Source: Rhynochetos jubatus
Lineage: Eukaryota; Chordata; Aves; Eurypygiformes; Rhynochetidae
Length of the DNA: 64,000 bases
Reading direction: 5' to 3'
Assembly: GCA_027574665.1 (NCBI GenBank)
Contig: CM050651.1
Location: 1,861,501-1,925,500 of the forward strand
This document shows, in pieces, positions 50,809 through 62,819 of the stretch. The notes under the pieces are model-generated. The model did no database searches, had not been told where the DNA came from, and saw only the letters and a list, made by a program, of their open reading frames with translations. The position numbers and the translations under genes are program-made. Numbering within the stretch: the stretch's first letter is position 1; every line of letters begins with the position of its first letter.

Positions 50809-53800
50809 AATATGCTGCTTCAGGAAGTAAAGACTGAAAATGTTGTACCCTTGGCATTGTCTGCACCATGGTTTTTAAATATTGGCTTTATCCAACAAAT
50901 ATTAGATATGAAATGGCAAAGGAAACGATTGTTAAGAATGAGCAGTTAAAAATCTATAGATTTCTAACTTTTTTCCCCACCCTGATTTCATACTCTTGGA
51001 GTTTCTAGGGTTCACAGAAGTGCTTATTGTGGACGTTATCTGGATGAATCAGTTTTTCTTTGAGTCTGATGGTGGTGGTTCACTTAACATTTACACATCA
51101 ATGCAAGGAAAAGTTAACATTGGGCAAAGACTTTTCTGGGTCAGTGTTGCGTGTTTTCTTTGCTTGCCATTGGTAACCACTTGTTCTGTAGCTTAACTTG
51201 TTCTGTAGTAGGGCATCACGTTTCAGGAAACGCCATAGAGGACAATGTTACCTTATTGCCATTTTCCTCATACCTTTTCATCAGGAACCAGATCAGGGCC
51301 CTTTAGTAGATTTAAATAGGTGTATCTGTCCCTTCAGGCAACGGCGATCCTCAGATTTCAGTTCCTTGTAAGCCTGGTTACAGAATTAATGATGCCTGAC
51401 AAGGTATGTGAATTTTGAAAACTATTATGGTGTTTTTTCACATTTCTTGGATGTATTGCCTCAGGTGAATATACATGTGACATATGAAATATAAAACTTA
51501 CATAAAATGTTTGTTCAGGCACTAGAACACTTACCTCTGTGTAGCAGTGCCTTTTCTTTGGCATGTATGACATACAAGCTGTAACAAACTGACATATAGG
51601 GGATCTAAAACAAATACATTAGGCTTAATTTTTGTTTTCTTGAAATGAGATGAACTTTTGTCAGGGCTGGAGGCTGATGTTTGTATTCTAGTGTACAATA
51701 TAGAAATGTATTGAAAGTTTCTTACTATTGACTATTGATTCTTGTTGCTCACAGGCTGTGAGTCATGACTGCATAAGAGCAAATAATTCATTGTAGTTAG
51801 ACAGGAGTTACCATACAAGTTAGGCACCCTCCCACGTTAAGAGTCTTGCATTTCAAATCATTGTTGGGCCATGTGATAAAAAAAATTTGCAGTGTGATGG
51901 TATATTCAACAGAATGATGCTCTGTATCCTTTTCTTCTCCCTTGAAATGGCTGTAAGCCCTGGCTGGTCTGGAAACAATCTTGTCTTAATTTTGTTTCTG
52001 AGGACTTTGATGTAATGAAGACTTTGGGTACTCCTTTGCGGCAGCAGCTGAGGAATTTGAGGCTGCAGAAAAGAAGTGCTTGAAACTGTTCTGCTCTGCA
52101 GTTAGCTAGGATCAACTGATGTGTGACACTAGTTTTGGACCAAGATTCTGAAACTACTTTGAGTCATACAGTCTGTGGAGCTCTGGCAATGTCACCAGAG
52201 TTCACCAGAGAACAAGAGGATTCCTCAGCTGCCCTGGGTTTGAGGACTCTGTGTAACACCATGACTTTTCATGGAAATAAAATATCCCCATAATCCCACC
52301 AGGCTTATAATGCCAAAGATAAGGCATTTTAGACTTAGCATTTGTCAATGGTTTTCTCCTTTTGACCATGCTGTGACATGCTTAGCCAATCTGTCAGATA
52401 AAGCAATTTTATCACATACACGCAACATTCCCAGTATGTGTGGAAAATGCGTGACTCGCTGTGCGTGCATGTGCTTAGATACTGAAGGTGAGCTGTGACA
52501 ATGCAGGTCTTTAAAGTGTGTAAAGCTCTCGATGCTGTGTCCAACATTAATAGATACATGTACAATTACTGTGCAGCATGATTGCTGTAGCATCAGGATT
52601 TTTGATTGAGGATAAAGCAGTCTCAGGTCCAGAGGTGCAAACTAAACACAGAAATTTACAACAGGCAATGTTTTCAAGTGGAAATACAGGCATGTTGGGA
52701 AAAGGGGAAGGACGTATTAACATTGTGCACTGAATTCCAAAATTGGCCTCTGTAATGTTGCTTCCGCAAAACATACTGTATATGTAGGTGCAGCTTGCTT
52801 TCTGTGCACTCTCCATGCTCCACGCACAGTAAAGATTGAGACTGCACAGCTAGAAATTCTTGGAGTCTGTGCAGAGATCTGTTAAAACATCCTATTGAGT
52901 TTAGCAGTGCAAGAGTGTTTCCTGAAACCGCAATGTGTCCTAAGGGGCCACTTTAACTGTTTTTCTCATGCCTTTAAAAACCTTTTCTCCTTTTCTGAGA
53001 TGAGATCTCCTTTCTAGTTATCTGTACAAACAAAGCAAAATTGACTCTCATTTAATTCAATTATAGATCAATTTTCGTGTCTGTACTTAAAAGACAATAG
53101 TGTGGACATGGTTGTTTCAATAATCAAGTATAAGTAACAAAGAATTTGCTCTTAGCCAAGGAGGGGAGAGAAATTAAGAAGCAGTCACCTGAGCTGTGAA
53201 ATGTAACTATTACATGGTATAAAAAACCAGTGAAAAACAGGGGAAAATGCATAGTGGGCATAGACAGATCTGTTTGCTGAGGAAAAAAGCTGGCAAAAAA
53301 TTTTGTTTGCAACCCTTTAATAAGTGTATGTAATGACAGATATGGGACAATTAAGCAGATTATTGACACATAGTATGGTTTGGTATTGACTGTTCCTCTT
53401 TAGAGTGAGCTATTATTTAAGGCAGTGATTTCCCTGCCTTCGGTTTCATGTATAGAGTTGGACCTGTCGTTAGCAGTTACGATCATTATATTTTTTGCTC
53501 CCACTAGCTTGACATTTTCTATCACCTAGTGCTATGGAGCTTATACCCTTGATCACTGTGTATGGGAGACAATTAATTTTGTCTAGAACTTTTACTTTCT
53601 CCTTTGTTCTATGGCTGCACTCTAGCAGCTAATTTCACACCAAGGACCTAATTACTTTACCTTTCCTGGCATTTCTTCTCTGCTTAAAGCATTCATAAAG
53701 ACTGTGTAACTGTTTCTGAAGTCCTCATTAGAGTTGAGAAAACTTGCCTGGCAAGAAAATACTTTAAGAAATAAATGTGTGTTTGTGTATTTTAAATGCT

Positions 53801-56800
53801 ATTGAGCTCTTTAGCCTAGTGAAACTGTATAGTGCTATTTTAAAACAGGAAGAACTGTTGCCAGTGCTCTGTTACACACTTCTCTATTGCTGAAGCGAAA
53901 GTGGGAATAATTAATAACGACAGACAAATAGTGAGCTCCACAGAGCTCTCTGTCTCTTAGCTGAAATGTCTTTATATTGGGAAAAAATAAATGGAGATGT
54001 AATTTTTTTAAAGACATTTCTATCTTTTGTATATTCCAGTATCTTTCCAACTCCTTCAACCAAGAACAAAGTGTAGAGACTCCTAAAGTCTGAATTTGGC
54101 ATCCTTAACTCCAATAGAGTCAGGATTTTCACATCTGTCACCTGCTTCATACACCTCTCTCCCCCCATGTTCTTGAAGATTCCAGTGTTGTATAAACTAA
54201 ACAAATCTCTTCTAGGAAACCAGGGCAATGTGACACCCTTGATATTCTGCCACCACACAAAGTACTGCAGTTCTAAATTTCTAAACAACATACAATGGCA
54301 CTTGCAGCCAGTGCTACCAGGATACCCATTTCTTCTCCCTGCTTTTCACTGTCGGTCTCTTCTCTGCGTCTTCCTTGACCATTCCCTTCTCAGAGGAGGG
54401 CAATGCTGCTTGTACGTCTTCTCCATGTCAACAGAGGATTCATAAGGGGCTTCCGGTGGGTTGTGCTCTCCATCTTTGCTCTTCTGCCATCTGAAAGCAC
54501 ACCCCACTCTTTCCACCTAGTGCTTGAGCAGAACCGAGGGGCAGAGTGGGTCTGTGTGTTGCAGAGAGGGAGTGGATGGGAGTTTTCTCCTATGACTGAT
54601 ACCCATACGACCTTACACTGCTGTCTCCAGCAGAAGTTTTAGGGGGACAACTTCATCCTTCCAGTAAGATAAAACCATCTTGGACCTAGGCAGTAATGGG
54701 AGGAGGTCAGTCTGAACTTCCTCTTGCTTTTCCCAAGCAGCTGGCTGAAATGACACTAAACACTTGTCCAGTGTCTTAATAATAGCAAAATACTTGGTGA
54801 TACTCTGATACTTTGGGAGGTATCACCATTGTGGAAGATTCAAATGGAATGGCTCAGCACAAGACTGCAAATGGGCATTCCAGTATAATACAAACACAGT
54901 AAGGTTCAATTTAAGTGTTAAGATATGTGTTAGAACTTCGAAAGGGTGGAAGAAGAGATCATATTCCCATGTAAGTTTTTCCCTTTATCCTGCTCATAAT
55001 CAGATCTCAGCTAGTGCGGTATACCCTAACTGAGTCAAAATCTTACGGTTCCAAATGATCCCATATCAAAAGGTAAATAAAAATCTGTTTCCAGTAAACC
55101 CACAATCTAAACCATGTCAAAATAGCTCACTTCTTCACATATTTGAAATTTTGTCATATGAAAAAAATTGCAACACATTTCTTCATAAATTTTGCAGGTA
55201 GAGTGGCTAGACTACGTAGGTTCCTGCAGCTCCTCTGTCTTTTAGACGTGCACATAATATGAATAAAATTAAGGCTTTTCACTCTGATTTTAGGTGCATT
55301 TACTCCCTTCAAAACATCTGACTACATCGGTGGCATGTTTATTCATCTGACATAAAACCAAGACAGGAGTGAGAAAGGAAATCAGAACGTCTTCAGCAAG
55401 AGATGTGTATTAATGCCAAAATATACCGACAGTGAATTTTCAAAACCGTTTCAGCCTCGCTCACTTACTGTAACTAGGAACCGAGCTGGGTGATTTTGTT
55501 TTGGCATTAAAGTGATGAGTTCTGCACAACTCAAAATTCAGCACTGAATGCTGAGTTGGTGTAATCTGTGGCAAAGTTCATTTGGAATGTCCGATGTTTT
55601 ATGATGAGGAAAGATTTTATCTAAAACCATGATCTGATCTGTCTTCCAAATATGATAAAGTTCAAATCCAAAAAGTTTGACTCTCCCTTAAAACAGATGC
55701 TGCAAAAACACACACGTTATTTATTATCTTTTGGTTACCAACTTTACATTGTTGATGCTAAATATGCAATCAAAGTATAGTCATGATTAAGGTACTTGCA
55801 GTTAGACTATGTTGCCTTATGCATGCCTTTTTTTGTTATTATTTGAAGAAAATTCAGCTTGTGGATATGCAGGGTATTCCGGATCTATGGTTTTGTTTAA
55901 AAAAATCTCTTCTGTCCCTTTCAATCAAATAGGTTTTACATTTCCTTATTCTAATATCAGCACTGAAAGATTTGGAACCTGCTGTCAAGCTAGCTGATTG
56001 CTAATAAATATTTAGTAAAAACTGTTAACAGTGAGATAATTAAAGTTTATTCTTCTCTTAGCGATAGCACTTAGAATTAGTTTTGTACTCCCCAAAAGTT
56101 TCCCTTTAAAGTGAAGGGTACGACATTAAAGAAGCATGTTTTGCACTGGTTTTCTGCTTTCTGGGGTATGTTAAATTTATCAGCTGGTTTTACAGGCTAA
56201 GTAGTGGCTGAAATATGAAAGGAATTATTATCTCAGCTTTACGAATAAACCAGCATAGATTTTGTAGCCTTGTCAGAACACAGCCTTCCTCAGCCTTGAC
56301 TGTATTTCATAGGCCACTGGAATAACTACACTTGGGATGGAGTTTACAGATGCCAACTCCTTGCTCTCACACTGGAATCACCTCAGGCAGATTTCCAATT
56401 CTCATGTACTTTGAGCATCCTTTCATATTTAATGGCAGAAATCCAGCGCGAATGGACCTGGTCCCGTTCTAGATGTGAATTTTGCCATTTTGGCTGTTGC
56501 ATTAAGTTCCTTGGACTGAAGGCAATTGAGGGCCCCTAGGTAATAGCACAGTTTACCAACACCTCTTCAGCCTTTTTGTTCAGCAATATTCAGATGTTCT
56601 GCTCAGCCCTTCCTCAGAGCCCACCAATGTGAGTGTGCAACACTGTACTTGTCAAAACTCTTCTGGAGGAAGCCTACTTGAAAAATGTTTCATCATACAG
56701 ATTGTGTTTTCTTGCATCTAAAGTACTATTTTGTGCACTTAGAGGGGAAGGAGGCAGAAGCATTATAATAAAATTGCTGCCTCTGTTGGGTCAGGCTCCA

Positions 56801-58078
56801 CTTGAAGAGCCTTTGTGAGGCCAGTTAGGATATGGCTGTACTTGAATTTTTGCCAGTCAAGGTGATCTATGGTCTTCTCCATATAGAGGACGTCTACCTA
56901 AAATCTTTCCTGACACTTGGTTCCCATATGAAGAGATTATGTAGCACATTAGGTAATGCATCATTTATAGTTTCTTAAAAGAATATTCCTGGAAAGGTGA
57001 AAGAGAATCGAGTTCTTCTGAGGGTGTATTTAAGGCCTCTGCCAACAAGATCATCTTAAAAATTAGGTACAGATTTACTTTGTCTTTTGCATCCAGTGCT
57101 GCTGACTTTCCTCAGCAAGAGGCTGATAATAATTCAGGAATGGGTCCATGCCTACAGGCAAATGCCTGTGATATAGAAATAAGAACAAGGTGTAGCAAAT
57201 CTGCTGGAGTCTCTGCAAAGACAAGTTGCAGCATTCTGGCAAGAAGGCTGCTTACAGGTAGAAGGCTGATGTTTGGGCATGAATTTTCCTCAAGTAGACG
57301 ATAGTGACATGTCTCAGCCACAGTCCAAAGACGCAGAGTGGCTGGTGAGGGCACTGCATCTAGCTGTCAGCCCTGTCTGTGTCCTGAGCTCCCTGTGACC
57401 AGGCTGGCTTAACTGGGGGGATGCAGCTGAAACCTCTGCAGTTATTCTGCAGCTCAGTGTATTAGAGGTAAAATTGCACTGGTATTAGGCTACTTCCACA
57501 TAATTAAACTTGTTCATACCAACATATAGTTGTTCATAGACACAGTAGTGTCTGTAGAAAAAAAAGGCAGTGCAGAGGACAGGGTGTTGCAGGTTTTAAG
57601 TCTCCTTTGCTGGTGAGGTAACATTCCTCACATCAGCAGTGTTTTAGATTTCCTGGTGTAAAGAGTCTTTTAACTTCAACAGAGATCAGATGCTTCTTTT
57701 TCTTCTTCATCTTTTTCTTAATCCCGAGCTGCCAACGGCCCTTGTAGAAATAAAAAATTCTGTCTCGTTCTGCAGATGAATGCCTGACTTTTAATTAACC
57801 CAGTGAACACATATAGATCAAATTTGCTGTATCCATTCATCTGTACTTGAATTAAGAAAAGGGATGTGTTCAGTGCTGTACTGTAGTAAAGTTTATTTTT
57901 AATTAATCTGATTTGCACTTGTAAGTTAAAGCTAATTAGTACAGCTCATTCATCGTTTATATCTAGGGCCACTGGGAACAGTTTGATTTTCTACCTACTT
58001 CACTCTAGGCCCTAAAAATATGTCCATTACCTGCAACTTTCAAGTTTTTCACTGAATTGATACTAGTATTTGTAGGAA
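50809..58078. other. Intergenic sequence, nothing recognised
   Basis: About 7.3 kb, AT-rich with slightly more GC-rich portions at 54300-54650 and 57080-57440. Short open frames on both strands have no domain or splice support. No mobile element was recognised by eye. Confidence 0.55.
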
Positions 58079-59122
58079 TGTATTGGGTTTGTGTGGCAAG
58101 GTTTTGGTAGTGGGAAAGGGGCTATAGGGGTGGCTTCTGTAGTAAGCTGCTGGAAGCCTCACCCATGTCTGACAGAGCCAATGCCAGCTGGATCCAAGAT
58201 GGACCCACTGCTGGCCATGGCCAAGCCCATCAGCGACAGTGGTAGCAGCCCTAGGATATATATGTTTAAGAGAGGGGAAACAACATGGGCGAGGGAAATT
58301 GCAGCTGGAGAGAGATTGAGAGTGAAAGGAACAGCTCTGCAGACACCCAGGTCAGTGGAGAAGGAGAGGGAGGAGATGCTCCAGGCTCTGGAGCAGAGAC
58401 TCCCCTTCAGCCCATGGTCCAGAGCATGGTGAGGCTGGCTGTGCCGCTGCAGCCATGGAGGGTCATGGTGCAGCAGAGACCCACCTGCAGCCTGGGGAGG
58501 ACCCCACGCCAGAGCAGAGGGATGCCCGAAGGAGGCTGGGACCCCTTGGGAAGCCCAGGCAGGAGCTGTGGCCCTGTGGAGAGAGGAACCCAGGCTGGAG
58601 CAGGTTTGCTGACAGGACTTGTGACCCCATGGAGGACCCAGGCTGGAACAGGCTGCTCCTGAAGGACAGGACCCATGCTGGAGCAGTTAGAGAAGAACAC
58701 CGCAGCCCATGGGAAGGACCCATGCTGGAGAAGTTCATGGAGGACTGTCTGCCATGGAGCAGCGGGAGAGTGTGAGGAGTCCTTCCCCTGAGGAGGAAGG
58801 AGCAGCAGAAACAATGTGATGAACTAACCACAACCCCTATTCCCCATCCCCCTGCACCACTGGAGGGGAGGAGGTAGAGAAATTGGGAGTAAAGTTAAGC
58901 CCAGGAAGAAGGGAGGGGTGGGGAGAAGGTGCTTTTAAGATCTGATTTTGTTGAATAAGTCGAGTCTGTTTTGCCTGTGACAGTAATTGGTGAATGATCT
59001 CTCTCTGTCCTTATCTCAATCCATGAGCCTTTCATTATATTTTCCTTCCCCTGCCCACCTGAGGGGAGTGACAGAGCAGCTTTGGTGGGCATCTGGCATC
59101 CAGCCAGGGTCAATCCACCACA
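58079..59122 (+). mobile_element. Solo LTR of an avian endogenous retrovirus, nearly full length
   Basis: It starts TGTATTGGGTTTGTGTGG and ends GGGTCAATCCACCACA, with the canonical TG...CA termini. Flanks are AGGAA and AGGAC, a 5-base target duplication with four matching bases. A TATA-like ATATATATGTTTAAGAG lies near 58255. The middle (about 58440-58770) is built of irregular repeats of GACCCATGCTGGAGCAG. The tail has GAGGAGGTAGAGAAATTGGG and TTTGGTGGGCATCTGGCATC stretches that I associate with a repeat family common in birds outside the fowl lineage (probably ERVL-like; class uncertain). No gag, pol or env sequence is attached, so it is a solo LTR left after recombination. Open frames of 100-135 codons within it are products of the GC-rich repeats, not genes. 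Confidence 0.85.
58440..58770 (+). repeat. Degenerate internal repeats of the LTR
   Basis: Repeated units centred on CCCA(T/G)GCTGGAGCAG, spaced roughly 35-50 bases apart, each following a GTGG or ATGG-AGGA stretch. They explain the overlapping open frames on both strands here. The array is a normal part of this LTR family. Confidence 0.75.
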
Positions 59123-62100
59123 AGGACTTAATGAAGTTTTCTTAGGGCTCTGTCCCTGAATCCAGATTTCTTCATCTTTTTCCAGTTTAGCTTTTGCAGT
59201 ACGTACATTTTGGATCAGAGTTTTGCAGATTGGACCTATTTTTATTCTTCCTAATCAGCTGTGAATCGTCCTTGAATAACTTCTCATTTTGATGGGAGGG
59301 TATATTGAATCATAGAAAACTGGGGCTGGCAGAGCCTATCTCCCTCTCTGTTTCACTGCTGAGTGATGTTTAACTCATAGCACTGAGATACCAGCAGGAA
59401 GAAAAAATGATGCACCCTGCTCCTCACTCTCCACACACCCAACCCCACCACACCCCTATCCTACACACACACACACCCAAAAAATAAATCCAGACTTCCC
59501 ATCTTTAATCTTAAGATTTTCCTGATGACCATCTAAGTCTTTCTGGAATGCTGCAGGTAGTGAATCAGGAAACAAATGAGCTGCAGCGGAAATGGCCTGG
59601 AAGGATGTTTGGAGGCACTAGGTAGCGCAGGTGGTCATATTCCATGTTGCTAGTCAGCTGCCACAATTACGTCGCAAGGAGTTCACTCTGGTTTCAGGGG
59701 ATGGCATGTATTCTGAGCTTACAGGTCCCTTAAAGGATTAAATAATGGCAACAAAAATATCCCTGGTATTCTACAGCTGCTGTCAACTACAGCTGCTTAA
59801 AAGATATTTGCTAATGGTGTATATAGTTAGGTGTTTTCTTTCCTGAAACCTTTTCTTGAGTAAACAATTCACGTTGGATTTCTTTGCACTAACTAAACAG
59901 CTCTAAATCTGGTCCAACGTCATTTCATATATGCACTTTATTACTCCTCAGTGCATAAGCCCTAATAACCCTTAATTAATAAGTTAATGGTAATGTTTCC
60001 TTGCAAAATGCAAATGTAACTTTTTGTATGGGAGCACCTGATTCCTTCTCCCTGCTAGCCTGAGGGAGAATTACGCACAAACTTATGATTATGCACTCTA
60101 AGGGAGATTGATGCACAAACTTCCTAGCATGGCACAAAGAAATCAAGTCATTTTTAGGACCTAAGTAGGTCAGAGATAAAACTCGGATTCCAGGAAAGGA
60201 CAACATAGGGAGCCTACTACATAGTCAGAATGGCGAGTTGTTGGTGGAACTAAACCTCCTTCCTGAGTTACGTTGTGGTTGTCAGTGTGGGTTTAAACAG
60301 GCTGACAGGTGGACTCAGGCAGGTTCCTGATGTTGCTGAAATTGTGTAGCCAATATGTGCTTTTCCTCAGGTGCTACATTCATTTTCAGATAGGACCTTT
60401 GCCCAGTAGGCTGCCGGCCCTCCTGAACATTTATCTTGGCACAGATTGTATTGCTCAACATGAGCTGGGCTTTAACCAATACAGATAAGCCTTCATAAAA
60501 GGACTCTCTTTCATTTTAAGCTACGCTTATTTTGATTTCAGATCAATAATTAAAAACAGATAGAGGTAAAATTAGAACACTTTTCAGTGAAGTAGGAGTT
60601 TCTATACAGTGATTCCTTTGTTTTATTTATTACTTGTTTCAGATTTTTTCTTCTCTATGTGTGTATGGGTATCCTTCTTGAATACAGTCTGAATAAAAAT
60701 TTACTAAGGTATCAGGACTTGACCTTTTACTTTTAAAGCTTAAATGTAAATTATCAGGTCTTTTAATGAGTTGTCATGTGAGTAAGGATGTAAAGATTTG
60801 ACCAGCAGAAATAGAACCACACAATACGCTCAGCAGTTAAATGTTATTTTTAGTTAAGAACAAACACTATCTTTGAAGGTTCTCTGTGCTTTGGCAAACA
60901 AGAGTTTTAATGGCCTGTATGAGACGAATATGTATAAGACTGCATTAGCAAAGACTTTGTGGAGAGAACTGTAAGCAGACAGCCTTTTAGAATGGGAATA
61001 TGTTACACTGCGTTTGGGAAAGTAGGACCATCGTATACCTTGGTTGCAGTGCTGCCATTATTGGAACAAAGAGGGACTGAACTTCCTTTTATATAAATAT
61101 TCTCCAAGGGTAAAAAAGAAAGATAAGAAGACAGACTTCTCTCTACTGTGTTACTCCCGCCTCCCCACCATCCTGATGATTTAGCAGAGTTCTGGTAAGA
61201 GGGAGGGGGAGAGTGAAGGAAAAAAGGGAGATTGGAGAAGAAAGCTGCCCTTACGAGATGTTAACGTGTTCCTCAGGAAGTCACCTGTCAATAGAGAAAG
61301 CTATTCACTTTAGCAACTACTGTCTTTGTGCAGTGAAGCTGCCATGTTTTGACAGTTTGTAAAGTCAGTGCTATCTTTGGGTCCTTTTACTCCACTTTGT
61401 TTCCCAGAGACTGTAGTATTCTGTATCAACTGCTGCTTCCCTTCAGGGCAGCATTTTCTGATAGCCTATTCTTAACTGTAAAACCTGGCTCTTTATTTCC
61501 CATATAGAATTTTCTCTATTTTTCAGGGACTAGGATTTTTATTTACAGTATGGTGTAATTTCTTAGGAGTCAAACGTGTAAATTCAGAATTTCCAGAACC
61601 TGTGGGTATAGACGCTGTGCTAACATAAGTGATAGCCATATAAAACCTCTAAAGCTGTGTCGATGCTAAACTGGCTACGTGACTGCCAACTAAGTTCGAT
61701 ATAAGTGTCTGTTGAATCCACATAAAGGGACTATTAAAAAAAGCTCTCTTTGTAGCCATGTCTGAGCAGTAGCTAGTTGAAAATTCTTTGGTTCTGAGTT
61801 TCAGGTGTGCCAGTGTTAAATAAAACACAACTAACTCATCGAGTCAACTCCAGAGGAATATGCCACCATTCTTCCCCCAAGATAATTCAGCTGCTTTTAT
61901 TTGTATTGTGATAACTCCTACTGACCGTACTCAAAAGTTAAGATGATTCTTTGAGTACAACTTTAAATTTATGTATAGGTAAGAGAGAGCCCTTGTACCA
62001 AAGAGCTTGTGGAAATGATGTTAAAACAAACTGGATTGCAAGGCCAAGTTCTAAGTGACTTGACTAGTCATAGTATCTAACACTGGGATGAAGTTTTCCT

Positions 62101-62377
62101 CTCGTTCGGTCTATGTTGCTGTTTTATGATAGAAGGAAACATTATAATTCTTTAGTTAAATTTTTTTATTTAAAGCATTTCTTTTGAAACTGATACATAA
62201 CAATTTTAACCTCTGTGTAAAGGAATCTTTCATAGTCTCTAGTGCAGGTTTAGATCTGAGGTTTGGGGTCTTGTAAAAATGCTGAAATACTGCTCAACAG
62301 GCCCAGAGTGTTTGTTCTCAACCTGCTCCATGTACAGATCCACCCAAGGCTGATTTCAAACCCAGTCAAGCTAATCA
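59123..62377. other. Intergenic sequence, nothing recognised
   Basis: About 3.3 kb of AT-rich sequence with a short CA-rich stretch at 59430-59480. A weak CR1-like string (GAATCATAGAAAACTGGGG) near 59307 is too short to call. No exon or RNA gene was seen. Confidence 0.55.
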
Positions 62378-62819
62378 TGTAGAGACAGTTTCAACAAAGA
62401 GTGATTAATTAATGAAGCACAGGTGCTTTGCTAAACAAAAGGTAAACCCTTAATAGTACATCTCAAGGTCTATCTCAGAATTGTGCAAGACAGAAATGGC
62501 AGAAGAGTGATTACGGAGACGGCGACCCAAAGAAGACCCTGAAACTGAACCAAGGATTGGAACCGGAACAGAAGAATGCAGCTGAGACGGGGGATTGTGA
62601 TGGTCTTTGATAAACGATGAACTTTGAGGACTGAAAGGCTGAGTGGAAATATGCAAAGACTTTGGACCTTCTGTAATGGGTATTGATTGAATGGTATAAA
62701 AACTGTACAAGATCTTGGGCCATTGGTCACTCACTGAGGTGGTGGCCCAACTCTGAGTCGTGATTAAATAAATAGCATACCTAGAGCAACCCGCTTTGTC
62801 TGGAGAAAAATCTTTAACA
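62378..62819 (+). mobile_element. LTR of an endogenous retrovirus (solo), plus strand
   Basis: 442 bases from TGTAGAGACAGTTTCAAC to GAAAAATCTTTAACA, with TG...CA ends. The layout is that of U3-R-U5: a TATA box (GGTATAAAAACTGTAC) near 62692, then CATTGGTCACTCACTGAGG and a GTGGCCCAACTCTGAGTCG stretch, a poly(A) signal (TTAAATAAATAGC) about 70 bases after the TATA box, and CTTTGTCTGGAGAAAA near the end. No coding region adjoins it. A clean target duplication is not visible. It is a fossil solo LTR of undetermined class; overlapping minus-strand frames of 70-94 codons are shadows. Confidence 0.62.

Noticed and set aside
58091-58831. Several overlapping 100-135 codon frames on both strands
   Set aside because: They lie inside the solo LTR and arise from its GC-rich internal repeats.
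59307-59390. Weak CR1-like string GAATCATAGAAAACTGGGG
   Set aside because: The match is too short and the sequence after it does not follow the CR1 order.
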